Shown here piece by piece: positions 40,100 to 50,091 of a DNA stretch of 64,000 nt. A program made the translations under genes and the position numbers. The first letter of the stretch is position 1; the number at the start of each line of letters is the position of its first letter. This stretch comes from an uncultured cyanobacterium. Lineage in GTDB: Bacteria > Cyanobacteriota > Cyanobacteriia > Cyanobacteriales > Microcystaceae. The notes below the pieces were generated by a model. It did not search any database. It was not told the origin of the DNA and was given only the letters and a program-made list of their open reading frames with translations. The DNA is taken from positions 54,972-118,971 of the forward strand of contig CAISPN010000021.1 of NCBI GenBank assembly GCA_903887375.1, given 5' to 3'.

Positions 40100-41535
40100 G
40101 GCACAACCCCGGCAAAAGAAGAACCTGCTGTTTTGATGGTGATCACTTGAGGTGGTACAGCATCTGGTGGGTAAATAAACTCAAGATTAACTTCTCTTTG
40201 TTCACGTGGCGAAAGAGTCATTTTTACCAAAGGATCTCCCTGCTGTCCCTGTCTTTGGACTAGGTGGTAATAGCGAACTCTGCGCTTTTTATTGTCATCA
40301 TCGTAAGTGATCTTGACAGTGCCACGAAAAAAAATTGGTGTATTATTAGCTTTGGAAAAAAATAAACGATCTGAGTAGCGATCTTGCTTAAGCGGAGTCT
40401 GAAACAATATAATCACAGTCTGCTTATCTTCTGATTTATTGATCAGTGGAAAAGTTAAATTGTAATTAACTGCATAGTTGCCATTGGCACGGTAAGCAGT
40501 ATCAGGGTACCTTGCCAGCATAGCAGCACTTTGCACCTGATTAGTACCATGTGTTCCAGTATCTACAGTGCTAAGAGGATATGAATATGCTTGACCAGGG
40601 CTTGGAATAGTCAGAAAACTGGCGTTAGGACTATCAGCAATTTTGGCAACCCAACGAGAACCGAAGGAAACGCCAGCTACTCGCCCATATATAGGATCGC
40701 TATTGCTATAGCTAATCATTTGAGGAGGAGTTGGTGGTGTATCACGTGGTTGAGCAAGATCACCTGTTGTTACAAGGTAGCGCCACTCTGAGAGACTTGG
40801 CTGTCTATAAACAGGAGATGGTGGTGGGGGTAACTGAGTTAGCGCATTAGTACTATTAAGATTTAGATAAAGAGGTTTTAGATCTACTTCAGGTAAGGCA
40901 TACATGGCTAGATCTGCCAGATAGACTGGACCATCTGTTTCCAAGCGCATGAAAGTAGATCTAGCGTTGCTGGCCGTTAGAGGCAAAATGAATACCATCC
41001 GATTTTGCTGCGGTGGGATTAACAGAGATGAGGGAAACTGCTTTTGACTGATGCCACGTAGGATATCCCCAACTAGACGAGAGCCAGGACCTGAAAAAAA
41101 ATGACCAAAAGGATCTTCTAAATAGGAAGGTAGATTAATAAAAGGCGCATCAGGTGAGGTGAGATAGCTGACGGCCTGAAGAATACGCATCCGAATATAG
41201 CGACTTGTTGGATTATGAACAATAAGCCCTTGATAAAGAATACGCTTATCGTTATTAGAGCGAGCAATATGATGCGAAAAAAAATCAAACCTGCCTCTAA
41301 GTGGATAATCAAGATGAGCTGTAGGGTGGTTTTTTTCACTGCTAGGAAAAGTCGAAACCATAATACCCTCGGACTGAATAACTTCAGGACTGTTGCTGTT
41401 GAAAACAGGAACGTCATTCAGTTTGCCAGGTAGAGGCCGTATTTCTTGATTTTCAACAACATACTGCTGCTCTTCCACCGAATGTAGCGTTGAAGTGATC
41501 TGAGCTACGTAAATTGAGGGTACAAAAGGCAACAT
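40096..41535 (-). CDS. DUF3370 protein, probably exported
   Basis: A 479-residue protein of the cyanobacterial DUF3370 group. It opens MLPFVPSIYVAQITSTLHS, which looks like a short or truncated signal peptide, and is rich in beta-strand and Pro/Ser/Thr segments. Known only as a conserved cyanobacterial envelope-associated family; no enzyme motif. The N-terminus may be incomplete. It overlaps cpcS by 4 nt. Upstream (41536-41628) is AT-rich and without features. Confidence 0.75.
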   Translation of the reverse strand: MLPFVPSIYVAQITSTLHSVEEQQYVVENQEIRPLPGKLNDVPVFNSNSPEVIQSEGIMVSTFPSSEKNHPTAHLDYPLRGRFDFFSHHIARSNNDKRILYQGLIVHNPTSRYIRMRILQAVSYLTSPDAPFINLPSYLEDPFGHFFSGPGSRLVGDILRGISQKQFPSSLLIPPQQNRMVFILPLTASNARSTFMRLETDGPVYLADLAMYALPEVDLKPLYLNLNSTNALTQLPPPPSPVYRQPSLSEWRYLVTTGDLAQPRDTPPTPPQMISYSNSDPIYGRVAGVSFGSRWVAKIADSPNASFLTIPSPGQAYSYPLSTVDTGTHGTNQVQSAAMLARYPDTAYRANGNYAVNYNLTFPLINKSEDKQTVIILFQTPLKQDRYSDRLFFSKANNTPIFFRGTVKITYDDDNKKRRVRYYHLVQRQGQQGDPLVKMTLSPREQREVNLEFIYPPDAVPPQVITIKTAGSSFAGVVP

Positions 41536-41628
41536 GAAATTTCGATTTAATAAATTGGATGCTCAAGCAATAATTAAGCACCTTTTGCAAATATAAAGCA
41601 AATCTTAACTTACATGCAATATCTTGAT

Positions 41629-43617
41629 TTATTTTACAATGGTTGTATTGGAAATTAGCCAGTTTTCTCCATCTTTTTTTAGATCATACTGAAATACCAA
41701 ATCGTCTTGAGTTGTGGAAATTTTATTGATTTTGTTGCTTTGATAGTAATTTGTCTGTTCTTTAATATTGGCCTTTACTTGCGCCCTTGAGGCTGAAATA
41801 AGCTTGATTGAGTCTATCTTGACTTCATGCTCAAAGGTGAGATAATCTCCGCCTTCTTTTGTATCTTTGGCATTTTGTTGCCATTTACCCAAAATAGGCT
41901 GTGTGAGAATCTTATTAAGCTCACTGACTCGGTGGTTTGGTCCTAAGGCTTCACTTTTGATTCTTAGCCAGCTTTCTAGAATGGTTTTGGCAGATTCTGC
42001 TGTAAGTTCTTCGTTTTCTGGTTCTTGGATAGTGGGCTTGGTTAGCTCAATAGATAGCTGCTCCCCTTCTAAAGCAGGAATTGCGCTAGCTGTTGTAGTA
42101 GCCGGATTTTTCTGGAAGGCTCGTAGTATATAATGCAAAGCCAGGAGAAAAAGACCAAAGCCCAAGCCTAGTAGGATCAGCGAAGTCATAAGTCTAGTGG
42201 GACTAACGACAATCTTTTTTCTTCTCTTGCGACGCTCGGCTAATTTGGGGGACGTATCCAAAGCAAGTGATGTTGGTTTATTGGTTGAAAATCCCTCTAA
42301 TCTGGTGGTGAACTTGGGAATATCATCACCTCTTTGATAACGAACAGGGCTAAGTAGTGCATCCTTAAGACTGTAGTTATCTGGTAGAAGTGTGACATCA
42401 GGTAGAGAAATTGCTGGTTGGACTCTGTTTTCTATATATTGTTGGACTTCTTTGTTGTCAAAATAGTTATCTAGAGAGATTGGATAATCGAGCAAGTCAC
42501 GAAAATGTGGAACTATCTCAGATTTGAGCCAATGCTCAGTGTACCAACATAAGCCTGGCAGCAAATCTCTCTCATTAACTGAATGCTGCAGCAAGAGCTT
42601 AGAAACATCTTGATCCTTAGACTGCCTAATTTGCTCAAGTGCAAACTCAGTTTGTCCTAACAAAAGAGAACAAACTGATTTTTCAACTGCTACATCTTGT
42701 TTAAAAGATATTCTATCTAATTTTCTACCTGCTTCAGCAATGAGCTCGGGTTTTCTTTGGCTAAAGCCTTGAGCAATTAAAGTATAAACCAGCAAATAGA
42801 GTCCGGCTGAAGGCAATCCTCGATCTTCACTAAGAAAAAGTCTATTTTGCTCTTCAGAGCTCAAAAGGGGGCGCAGTTGCTGAATAAAGCTCAAAAAAGT
42901 ATTTAAATCAAGTCCTGTACCGTCATCGTTTTTACCTTCAATTCCTCCTCGTACTTGAAGAATCTTTTGCAACAGGGCTATACCTTGCTCGCGTTGTTCA
43001 AGGTTAGGCTCGGGCTCTTGATTAAATATTTTGAGAATTCGATAGGGCGCTAATTTAGCAAGTTCACTTTCAATTTCCTTTTGCATTGCTGGATGGACTT
43101 GCTTATCTCTGAGGAGATCTAAGCTCTTTTGTCCATGCAGTGAGGCTTGTTCGTAGTTTTCTTGCTGCCATTGTTCACGAGATAGTTCTAGTTCAGCCAG
43201 AGCGACACTAGCGTAGATATCACTTTGATCCTCGCTGCTATTTTCTTGTAGAAACTTATCTCCTATTTGAATTACTTGGTAGTACTCACCTAATTCTTGG
43301 AGAATAACTAATGCCCCGGCAAGCTGCTCATCTGGTATATCTAGATAAGGTAGACCTTCTGTGATATTTTCTTGCTCAGTGGAATCTTGCGTGCCCAGAA
43401 ATGAGAAAAATTGATGGTCATATTTACTGCGCTTATGTGGATCCTTTAAGGAATCATGAGCCCGATCTAGAATTTTTAGACGAGAAAGAGCAGCTTGCTC
43501 GCTGTACTCTCTACGAGGAAGTTGTTTACCCTTGTCTTGATAAGCTTGGGTAATCTGTTCTGGGCTTGCCTGGATAGGGACACCCAATATTCTGTAATGA
43601 TCAAGCGAAATACGCAC
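41629..43617 (-). CDS. ftn2: ARC6/Ftn2 (ZipN) cell-division protein
   Basis: A 662-residue protein with an N-terminal J-like domain (MRISLDHYRILGVPIQASPEQITQAY-type start, with the HPD replaced), a long helical middle, one transmembrane helix near residues 477-500 and a C-terminal IMS domain (from SWLRIKSEALGPNHRV to the end). ARC6/Ftn2 anchors FtsZ to the membrane in cyanobacteria and plastids. Length and order of domains are standard. Confidence 0.93.
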   Translation of the reverse strand: MRISLDHYRILGVPIQASPEQITQAYQDKGKQLPRREYSEQAALSRLKILDRAHDSLKDPHKRSKYDHQFFSFLGTQDSTEQENITEGLPYLDIPDEQLAGALVILQELGEYYQVIQIGDKFLQENSSEDQSDIYASVALAELELSREQWQQENYEQASLHGQKSLDLLRDKQVHPAMQKEIESELAKLAPYRILKIFNQEPEPNLEQREQGIALLQKILQVRGGIEGKNDDGTGLDLNTFLSFIQQLRPLLSSEEQNRLFLSEDRGLPSAGLYLLVYTLIAQGFSQRKPELIAEAGRKLDRISFKQDVAVEKSVCSLLLGQTEFALEQIRQSKDQDVSKLLLQHSVNERDLLPGLCWYTEHWLKSEIVPHFRDLLDYPISLDNYFDNKEVQQYIENRVQPAISLPDVTLLPDNYSLKDALLSPVRYQRGDDIPKFTTRLEGFSTNKPTSLALDTSPKLAERRKRRKKIVVSPTRLMTSLILLGLGFGLFLLALHYILRAFQKNPATTTASAIPALEGEQLSIELTKPTIQEPENEELTAESAKTILESWLRIKSEALGPNHRVSELNKILTQPILGKWQQNAKDTKEGGDYLTFEHEVKIDSIKLISASRAQVKANIKEQTNYYQSNKINKISTTQDDLVFQYDLKKDGENWLISNTTIVK

Positions 43618-43831
43618 AATAGTCAGAGTTTGCGAGAGTCACAATTTTACAAAAAAGCTTCCTAAAGAATCTTAGACTGATTCTAGCCGATCTCTGACAA
43701 ATTGCGACAAAATTTTTTGTATCTCTCAATTATCCCCTGTATTTAATAATTGTGATTAATTTAATTTATTTAAAGGTAATATTGAAAAAGCTTCAAATTT
43801 AACAGCGATCGTCTAAACCACTAAAGACATT

Positions 43832-44863
43832 ATGTTTTCCGAACGAACTTTACCTGTATTTAATACATCCGCAGTAACACTTACAAAAGAAGAAGGCTTG
43901 ATCCTTTATGAAGATATGATTCTTGGGCGCCTATTTGAGGATAAGTGCGCAGAAATGTATTATCGGGGAAAGATGTTCGGTTTCGTACATCTTTACAATG
44001 GTCAAGAAGCAGTATCTAGCGGTGTTATCAAGGCTTTACGATCAAAGGGTGATTATGTTTGTAGCACTTATCGCGATCATGTACATGCGTTGAGTGCTGG
44101 CGTTCCTGCCAATCAGGTTATGGCAGAACTTTTTGGTAAAGAAACAGGCTGTAGTAAAGGACGTGGTGGTTCTATGCACATGTTCTCTGCCGAGCATGGT
44201 TTACTAGGTGGTTATGCTTTTGTAGCAGAAGGAATTCCTGTGGCTACAGGTGCCGCTTTTGCTAGCAAGTATCGACGTGAGGCAATGGCTGATGCTTCCT
44301 CTGACGGGGTAACAGTTTGTTTTTTTGGAGATGGGGCTAGTAATAATGGCCAATTTTTTGAATGTCTCAATATGGCCGCTTTATGGAAACTTCCTATTAT
44401 TTACGTAGTTGAAAACAACAAATGGGCAATCGGCATGTCCCATTACCGGGCTACTTCTCAACCTGAAATTTACAAAAAAGCCAGTGTCTTTAGTATGGAG
44501 GGAGTTGAAGTAGATGGTATGGATGTGGTGGCTGTCAATGCTATAGCTAAAGAGGCCGTAGCCCGTGCCAGAGCTGGTGAAGGTCCTACTTTGATAGAGG
44601 CTCTGACCTACCGTTTCAGAGGACATTCCCTAGCCGATCCTGATGAGATGAGAGCAAATAGCGAAAAAGAATTTTGGGGAGCTAGAGATCCGATCAAGAA
44701 ATTTGCCAGTTACCTGTTAGGTAAAAACATAGCAAGTTCAGATGAACTGATCGCTATTGAACAAAGAGTCCAAAACTTGGTCAACGAGGCTGTTGAATTT
44801 GCTCAAAATAGCCCAGAGCCTGATCCCAAAGATCTTCATCGCTATATTTTTGCAGAAGATTAA
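43832..44863 (+). CDS. pdhA: Pyruvate dehydrogenase E1 component, alpha subunit
   Basis: A 343-residue thiamine-diphosphate enzyme. The ThDP motif [21 protein letters not shown] is at about residues 169-189, and the region [13 protein letters not shown] is the typical E1-alpha start. It decarboxylates pyruvate with PdhB, which is not here. About 214 nt of non-coding DNA lies upstream. Its TAA overlaps the TAA of the convergent gene by 4 nt (TTAA). Confidence 0.95.
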   Translation: MFSERTLPVFNTSAVTLTKEEGLILYEDMILGRLFEDKCAEMYYRGKMFGFVHLYNGQEAVSSGVIKALRSKGDYVCSTYRDHVHALSAGVPANQVMAELFGKETGCSKGRGGSMHMFSAEHGLLGGYAFVAEGIPVATGAAFASKYRREAMADASSDGVTVCFFGDGASNNGQFFECLNMAALWKLPIIYVVENNKWAIGMSHYRATSQPEIYKKASVFSMEGVEVDGMDVVAVNAIAKEAVARARAGEGPTLIEALTYRFRGHSLADPDEMRANSEKEFWGARDPIKKFASYLLGKNIASSDELIAIEQRVQNLVNEAVEFAQNSPEPDPKDLHRYIFAED

Positions 44864-45252
44864 TTCTTGACTTTTAAATACCTCTGCAACAAGATAATAG
44901 CTACTAGATCATCAATTGCTCGAGGGGGCAAACGCATACCTTGGGGGATAAACCTTTTTAATCCTCGGGCTGGATACATCTTCCAATAGAGATCTCTAGC
45001 CTCTAGAGTACTACTATGTTCATCAATTGGTTGGATAGGGATAGAGATATGAGACTGTAATTTTTTTTGCCAGATCTCAGAAGTAGTCTGGTTCCCAATA
45101 ACTACAAGATTGACTTGATAGCGAGCAATTAATTGTTCAATTTTAGAGAGTACTTCCTGGGAGGCTATAATTTGGTGAGTAATAATTTGACCATCTTGGC
45201 TCATTATGGCTATTCCACATTTATCTTTACCGGGGTCAAAACCTAGTAGCAT
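44860..45252 (-). CDS. RuvC/YqgF-fold resolvase-like protein
   Basis: A 130-residue protein with the RNase H-fold opening [17 protein letters not shown], where D6 is the first catalytic acid. [12 protein letters not shown] supplies the Glu and [12 protein letters not shown] the last Asp. This group is annotated as a Holliday junction resolvase-like or pre-16S rRNA nuclease family. Cyanobacteria also have a separate RuvX; the role here is not known. It lies 4 nt downstream of the DUF3084 gene. Confidence 0.8.
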   Translation of the reverse strand: MLLGFDPGKDKCGIAIMSQDGQIITHQIIASQEVLSKIEQLIARYQVNLVVIGNQTTSEIWQKKLQSHISIPIQPIDEHSSTLEARDLYWKMYPARGLKRFIPQGMRLPPRAIDDLVAIILLQRYLKVKN

Positions 45253-45256
45253 ATTT

Positions 45257-46687
45257 TTATTCAGTACTTAAAATAATCTTACCTCTGGAGCTGGCCTCTA
45301 GTCTCAATTTTAATGGCCCAATTGTATAAGTATTCTCAGTAGCGATTACTTTGATCTGATCAGGACTTGGATCTAAACTACTTAGAGAACTAATAAAATC
45401 AATTAAGGTTTTAACCTTACCGTCTTCGATTTGAATTTTACCGACAATTCCTTCTTTTCTAGCCTTAAATTGAGCCGCTACCAGCAATGAATCTACCTGC
45501 TTTTGGAAATTTTCATCACTGATGCTATTTTTTTCTAAAGAAACTGAAGCTATTACCTCTTCTCTATTAAAAATCTTTTTATTAGGTGCTACATCGGCAA
45601 ATACTCTAACCTCTTTTTCTCCTTGAACATAATTACCACCAGAGAGAATCCTTATCACATGCTCTTGTCCATCACCTATCTGCTTAGCCAGTTGATCGAC
45701 TTGATCATTGGTGATTTGTACTAAGCGTTCATTAGATTCACTGGCTTGAGATTTCACAGAGCCGATAGCATTTTTGTTAGCCTGATTCAACAACTGGTTG
45801 ATAGCATTATTGACAGCTTTGGAATCTACTATTTTGAGAGCGCCCATTGCCAGAACTTGTCCGCGCAATATGGCAATATTTTTTTCGCGTAGATCTTGAT
45901 AATTCTGATAGTACTGCTCAAGAGTTTGAACTTCTCTTTCCAAGAATGTTTGCTCTCCTTCTAATGCTTTTGTTCTTCGTTCTTTTGTTTGCAAATCTTG
46001 ATTTTTTTGTAAGATTTCTCTATCTAAATTGCTAATAGCTTGATCTTTTTTATCAACATCTAGCTGTAACTTGATTTTTTGCTGTTGGATTTGCTTAAAC
46101 TGACTTTCTTGGTTTTTGAGTATTTTCTCTTTATCCTGTAGGGCAAGATCTTTATTGTCTATCTGGCTTTGTAATTTAGTAATTTGGCCATCAAGTCCAG
46201 TTTTTTGTTCTAATAGTTCAGCTCTTTCATTGGTGAGGTTATTAATTTCTGAATTTAAAGTTGAGCTCTGTTTAGAAAGCTTGCTCAATTGGTTATTAGC
46301 CTTTTGATATTTGTCTTTAGTAATATTGAGCTGGTTTTGGACTGTTGTCTGTTGTGATAGAGTACTAGAGAGATGCCGCTCAATATTTTCCTTTTCCTTT
46401 TTTACCTTTTGCAACTCTTCAGTTACAAGACGTCGCTTGGCTAGGATATCATCTAATTCAAATAAACCTTGGCGTAGTGATTTACTAAGTGTAAATAAGA
46501 TGGCAAGAGTTGAGGCAGAAATTAAGGTGCCAGTTACCACTGTAACAACCACCGCAGTCTGTTTAGGCCGCAATTTAAATAGCCTCAATCTGGCTTTTCC
46601 TACCTTACTTCCGAGCCTATCTCCTAATGCAGCTATCAGTCCCCCCAAGACCAATGTGGCTACAATTAGAACATAAGCACTTGTCAT
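45257..46687 (-). CDS. DUF3084 coiled-coil membrane protein
   Basis: A 476-residue protein of the cyanobacterial DUF3084 family. It has two N-terminal hydrophobic segments (about 4-22 and 45-68), a long coiled coil (about 90-270) rich in Gln, Lys and Leu, and a conserved C-terminal domain (from NIAILRGQVLAMGALKI to the end). It may be an envelope scaffold. It starts 1 nt after the ntcA stop, so co-expression with ntcA is possible. Confidence 0.82.
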   Translation of the reverse strand: MTSAYVLIVATLVLGGLIAALGDRLGSKVGKARLRLFKLRPKQTAVVVTVVTGTLISASTLAILFTLSKSLRQGLFELDDILAKRRLVTEELQKVKKEKENIERHLSSTLSQQTTVQNQLNITKDKYQKANNQLSKLSKQSSTLNSEINNLTNERAELLEQKTGLDGQITKLQSQIDNKDLALQDKEKILKNQESQFKQIQQQKIKLQLDVDKKDQAISNLDREILQKNQDLQTKERRTKALEGEQTFLEREVQTLEQYYQNYQDLREKNIAILRGQVLAMGALKIVDSKAVNNAINQLLNQANKNAIGSVKSQASESNERLVQITNDQVDQLAKQIGDGQEHVIRILSGGNYVQGEKEVRVFADVAPNKKIFNREEVIASVSLEKNSISDENFQKQVDSLLVAAQFKARKEGIVGKIQIEDGKVKTLIDFISSLSSLDPSPDQIKVIATENTYTIGPLKLRLEASSRGKIILSTE

Positions 46688-46688
46688 A

Positions 46689-47366
46689 TTAGTTAAATTG
46701 CTGGCTCAATGTCAGCGGGTTATGTACAGTGATTTTTTTCTTGTGAATTGATATTCTATTTTCACTGCGCAGATCTCCGAGCAATCTGGTGACTGTGACC
46801 CTAGTTGAACCAATTGCCTCCGCAATAGCTTGATGTGACAACTTGAGATCTATTCGTACTCCTTCATTAGTGTGTACTCCAAAATCCCTCGAAAGTATTA
46901 ACAAAAAGCTGATTAATCTTGAGCCCATATCCCTATGGGCAAGAGTTTCAATCATCATTTCGGTCTGTAGTATACGCGAGGAGAGACTCTGCATCATTAA
47001 CATCGAAAGTTCGGGGTTATTTTTGAGAGACTGCTCTACATGTTCAATGGGCGCTGAGAGTAATTCTATATTTGTAAAGGCTACTGCATGATAAAAACGG
47101 TCTGCTTTTTGTCCTAAAACTAAAGACAAAATTCCAAAGATACTATTTTCTCGAAGTAAAGCTACAGTGATTTCTTCCCCGGCTTCATAGAGACGAGATA
47201 GTTTCACTGCTCCTTTGAGAAGAAAATAAACGCGCTCGGCAGGATCACCTGGGAAGAAGATCGTTTTTCCCCTTTCAAATGTCTCAACGACTGGAGGAAA
47301 AGAGGTATTACCGATGCGACGAAAAACATTAGCCAGAGGTTGATCGCGATTTAGAGACGAATCCAT
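46689..47366 (-). CDS. ntcA: Global nitrogen regulator NtcA
   Basis: A 225-residue CRP-family factor with the NtcA N-terminus ([19 protein letters not shown]), the effector-binding cupin, and the recognition helix [24 protein letters not shown]. NtcA binds 2-oxoglutarate and controls nitrogen genes at GTA-N8-TAC sites. I chose ATG 47366 to match the family N-terminus; an in-frame start at 47411 would add 15 residues. No clear ribosome-binding site or NtcA site is seen in the short upstream gap. Confidence 0.96.
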   Translation of the reverse strand: MDSSLNRDQPLANVFRRIGNTSFPPVVETFERGKTIFFPGDPAERVYFLLKGAVKLSRLYEAGEEITVALLRENSIFGILSLVLGQKADRFYHAVAFTNIELLSAPIEHVEQSLKNNPELSMLMMQSLSSRILQTEMMIETLAHRDMGSRLISFLLILSRDFGVHTNEGVRIDLKLSHQAIAEAIGSTRVTVTRLLGDLRSENRISIHKKKITVHNPLTLSQQFN

Positions 47367-47448
47367 CAGATTATACTGGGCAATTTTAAACTTTAAAAAC
47401 AATAATCCCAATTATGCAAGTTTTGGGTACTTTTTGTTTGACAATGTT

Positions 47449-47477
47449 TTATTAGGCTTGTTTGGCTCGACTATAAT
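47449..47477 (+). promoter_or_regulatory. Candidate sigma-70-type promoter for fabI
   Basis: TTATTA (47449-47454) and an exact TATAAT (47472-47477) are spaced by 17 nt, about 24 nt before the fabI ATG. A TTGACA at 47438-47443 is too far from this -10 to belong to it. Seen in the sequence, not proven. Confidence 0.4.
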
Positions 47478-47500
47478 CATTATACTCATCACTCTGCTTT

Positions 47501-48277
47501 ATGCTTGATTTAACTGGCAAGAATGCCTTAGTCACAGGTATTGCTAACAATCGTTCTATAGCTTGGGGAATTGCCCAACAATTACATCAAGCTGGTGCCA
47601 ATTTGGGCATCACTTTTCTACCAGATGAAAAAGGACGATATGAAAAAAAAGTGCAAGAACTAGTAGAACCCCTTGCTCCTAGCTTATTTCTACCTTGTGA
47701 TGTACAAAATGATCAGCAAATTGAGCAAACCTTTGCTACCATAGCCCAAAAGTGGGGAAATCTTGACATTTTGATTCACTGTTTAGCCTTTGCTGATAAA
47801 GAGGGTCTTTCGGGCGACTTTAGCGGTGTTTCCAAAGAAAGCTTCACTCAGGCACTAGAAATAAGCACATATTCACTGTCTCGGCTGGTCCGCTCTGCCA
47901 AACCCCTTTTTAGAGAAGGAGGCAGTGTGATTACTCTTTCTTACATTGGAGGAGTAAAGGTGATCCCAAACTATAACCTTATGGGGATTGCCAAAGCAGG
48001 ACTTGAAATGAGTGTACGCTACCTTGCGGCTGAATTGGGTCCTCAAAATGTCCGAGTAAATGCTATTTCGGCTGGGCCTATAAGAACATTAGCCTCTTCG
48101 GCTGTAGGCGGTATACTCGATATGATCCATCATGTGGAGAAAATAGCGCCTTTACATCGCACTGTCACCCAGACTGAAGTAGGAAATACAGCAGCTTTTT
48201 TGGCAAGTGATCTCTCTAGTGGGATCACCGGGCAGGTTCTCTATGTGGATGCTGGCTATGAAATTATGGGTATGTGA
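47501..48277 (+). CDS. fabI: Enoyl-[acyl-carrier-protein] reductase (NADH)
   Basis: A 258-residue SDR-fold enoyl reductase. The FabI glycine motif reads TGIANNRSIAWGIA, and the catalytic Tyr-x6-Lys pair is in YNLMGIAKAGLE. The final elongation step of type II fatty-acid synthesis reduces trans-2-enoyl-ACP. Normal length. Its TGA overlaps the xth start by 1 nt. Confidence 0.95.
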   Translation: MLDLTGKNALVTGIANNRSIAWGIAQQLHQAGANLGITFLPDEKGRYEKKVQELVEPLAPSLFLPCDVQNDQQIEQTFATIAQKWGNLDILIHCLAFADKEGLSGDFSGVSKESFTQALEISTYSLSRLVRSAKPLFREGGSVITLSYIGGVKVIPNYNLMGIAKAGLEMSVRYLAAELGPQNVRVNAISAGPIRTLASSAVGGILDMIHHVEKIAPLHRTVTQTEVGNTAAFLASDLSSGITGQVLYVDAGYEIMGM

Positions 48278-49053
48278 TGCAGATAGCCACATGGAATGTC
48301 AATTCTATCCGCACTCGGCTTGAACATATCAAGCGTTGGCTCTTAGAGTATCCTGTAGATGTGCTTTGTCTGCAAGAAACCAAGGTAATTGATAGCGATT
48401 TTCCCAAAGCTCCCTTAGAAGAACTTGGCTATCAGCTTTACTTTGCTGGTCAGAAATCCTATAACGGGGTTGCTATTCTATCGCGCTCACCCTTAGAAGA
48501 TGTCCAAGTTGGCTTTGCTCCTGTAGTTGGAGATACCCAGCTAGATGAGCAAAAAAGAGTCATTTCAGGGTCTTTAAATGGTTTGCGTATTGTAAATCTA
48601 TATGTTCCGAATGGACAGACAGTAGGTAGTGAAAAATATCAATACAAGCTTCTCTGGCTTAGTACTTTAGAGCAATATCTTCAAAAACTCCCAAATGGAG
48701 AACTCTGTCTATGTGGAGATTTCAATATTGCTCCTGAAGATAGAGATATTTATAACCCCAAAGGAAAAGACAAAGGAATAATGGCCTCGCCAGCAGAACG
48801 CTTAGCCTTGTCCAAGATATTGAATTTAGGTTTAAAAGATGTCTTTCGTAAGTTTACTTCTGAATCTGGTCATTATAGTTGGTGGGATTATCGTCAGGCA
48901 GGATTTGCCAATAATAGGGGATGGCGCATTGATCACATTTATTTGTCAGCAGGAGTCTATGAAAAAGCTAAATCATGTTTTATCGATATTGAACCTAGAA
49001 GACAAGAGCAGCCCAGCGATCATACGCCGGTGATTGTACAAATTTCGCACTAA
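48277..49053 (+). CDS. xth: Exodeoxyribonuclease III (AP endonuclease)
   Basis: A 258-residue EEP-fold nuclease. MQIATWNVNSIRTRL, LCLQETKV (metal Glu), CLCGDFNIAP and the C-terminal SDHTPVIVQI carry the active-site residues. It repairs abasic sites. ATG 48277 is chosen over a GTG one codon earlier; the TGATG overlap with fabI implies coupling. Confidence 0.95.
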   Translation: MQIATWNVNSIRTRLEHIKRWLLEYPVDVLCLQETKVIDSDFPKAPLEELGYQLYFAGQKSYNGVAILSRSPLEDVQVGFAPVVGDTQLDEQKRVISGSLNGLRIVNLYVPNGQTVGSEKYQYKLLWLSTLEQYLQKLPNGELCLCGDFNIAPEDRDIYNPKGKDKGIMASPAERLALSKILNLGLKDVFRKFTSESGHYSWWDYRQAGFANNRGWRIDHIYLSAGVYEKAKSCFIDIEPRRQEQPSDHTPVIVQISH

Positions 49054-49056
49054 TTG

Positions 49057-50085
49057 CTAGCTTGCACAAATTAGTCCTTTCTCAACTAAAAGATTGTGTA
49101 GTTCTTGGCGCGCAAATTCCTCTGAGCAGAACTTTTGGGCGAATTTATAGCCATTATCTCCAAGTTCCTGACATTTATCTGAATTATTCCAAAGTTCGCT
49201 GATAAGCTCTGTCATAGCTTCTGAATTCTTGGGTTCGCATAACACTCCATTGTAGTCATGTTTTAAATAGTCAATTACTCCTTGTGAATCGGTGACAATC
49301 ATGGCTTTACTACAATGCATTGCGGCTACTATGGTTACATGTCCGCAAGGTACAGCACTGTTTTTCAAGGGAAGTACAATAAAGCGTGAGTAACTTAAAA
49401 TATTCATAGCTTGCCCAAAGGGGATATTTACCAAGCATTTTACATTGGGTGGTATTTCAAGTTCCTTAAGGTTCTCAGGTCTGGTCACAAGAACTAGTTT
49501 GATATTTTTTAGCTGGGACATTGCCTCCATTAGTGTGGGGTAATCGCGGGCATTGCCTCCCAAGGCACAAATATAGTCTCCTTTTTCTAGTGCTTCTTTG
49601 GGTTCTATTTTGGGTTTATCTACTGACCAGAAAGAGAAAGTAAATTTCTCCTGTGGAATCCCAAAATAATCACTATAAATTTGCCTCTCGAGCATAGAAA
49701 AAACGATAAAGCGATCAATTGTTTTAAATGCGTTGGTCATAACAGCACGCTTTAACCCAGTTGGTAATTCAGGAAAGTTAAAACAGTAAGCAACATGATC
49801 AACAGGAACTTTTAGGAACTTGATCCAGATTGAGCACCATAGAGTAAGCCTTGGATCGTGGCTAATCAGTAAAGAGCAGTTCTGGTTTTTAGCTAAACTG
49901 ACTGCTTGATAGGCAGCTCTAATAAATGCTAGATCTGCTTGTTTGAAGTTCTTTTCTGGAAAATTTCGCGCTTTAGCGTCGAAAAAAAACCACTCTAGTT
50001 TTTCATTTTTATATTCGGCTGAAAACCAGCGCCACCCTATTCCAAAAAAAGGATGACACACTACAACTTTAGGTGATTTGATCAT
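49057..50085 (-). CDS. Glycosyltransferase, GT4/GT1-like
   Basis: A 342-residue GT-B type protein. The C-terminal half holds the donor-binding pattern: ICALGGNARDYPTLMEAM, the FIVLPLKNSAVPCGHVTIVAAMHCSKAMIVTD block and the final ELGDNGYKFAQKFCSEEFARQ. The acceptor is unknown. It lies 6 nt after the sugar-nucleotide transferase gene, suggesting surface-polysaccharide synthesis. It has no membrane helix. Confidence 0.83.
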   Translation of the reverse strand: MIKSPKVVVCHPFFGIGWRWFSAEYKNEKLEWFFFDAKARNFPEKNFKQADLAFIRAAYQAVSLAKNQNCSLLISHDPRLTLWCSIWIKFLKVPVDHVAYCFNFPELPTGLKRAVMTNAFKTIDRFIVFSMLERQIYSDYFGIPQEKFTFSFWSVDKPKIEPKEALEKGDYICALGGNARDYPTLMEAMSQLKNIKLVLVTRPENLKELEIPPNVKCLVNIPFGQAMNILSYSRFIVLPLKNSAVPCGHVTIVAAMHCSKAMIVTDSQGVIDYLKHDYNGVLCEPKNSEAMTELISELWNNSDKCQELGDNGYKFAQKFCSEEFARQELHNLLVEKGLICAS

Positions 50086-50091
50086 CTTTAC

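Noticed and set aside
43618..43831. Possible RNA gene upstream of pdhA
   Set aside because: No tRNA-like arms or stable hairpin with T-run is seen; it reads as an ordinary AT-rich promoter region.
47438..47443. TTGACA as -35 box of fabI
   Set aside because: It is 28 nt from the TATAAT, too far for one promoter; TTATTA with 17-nt spacing fits better.
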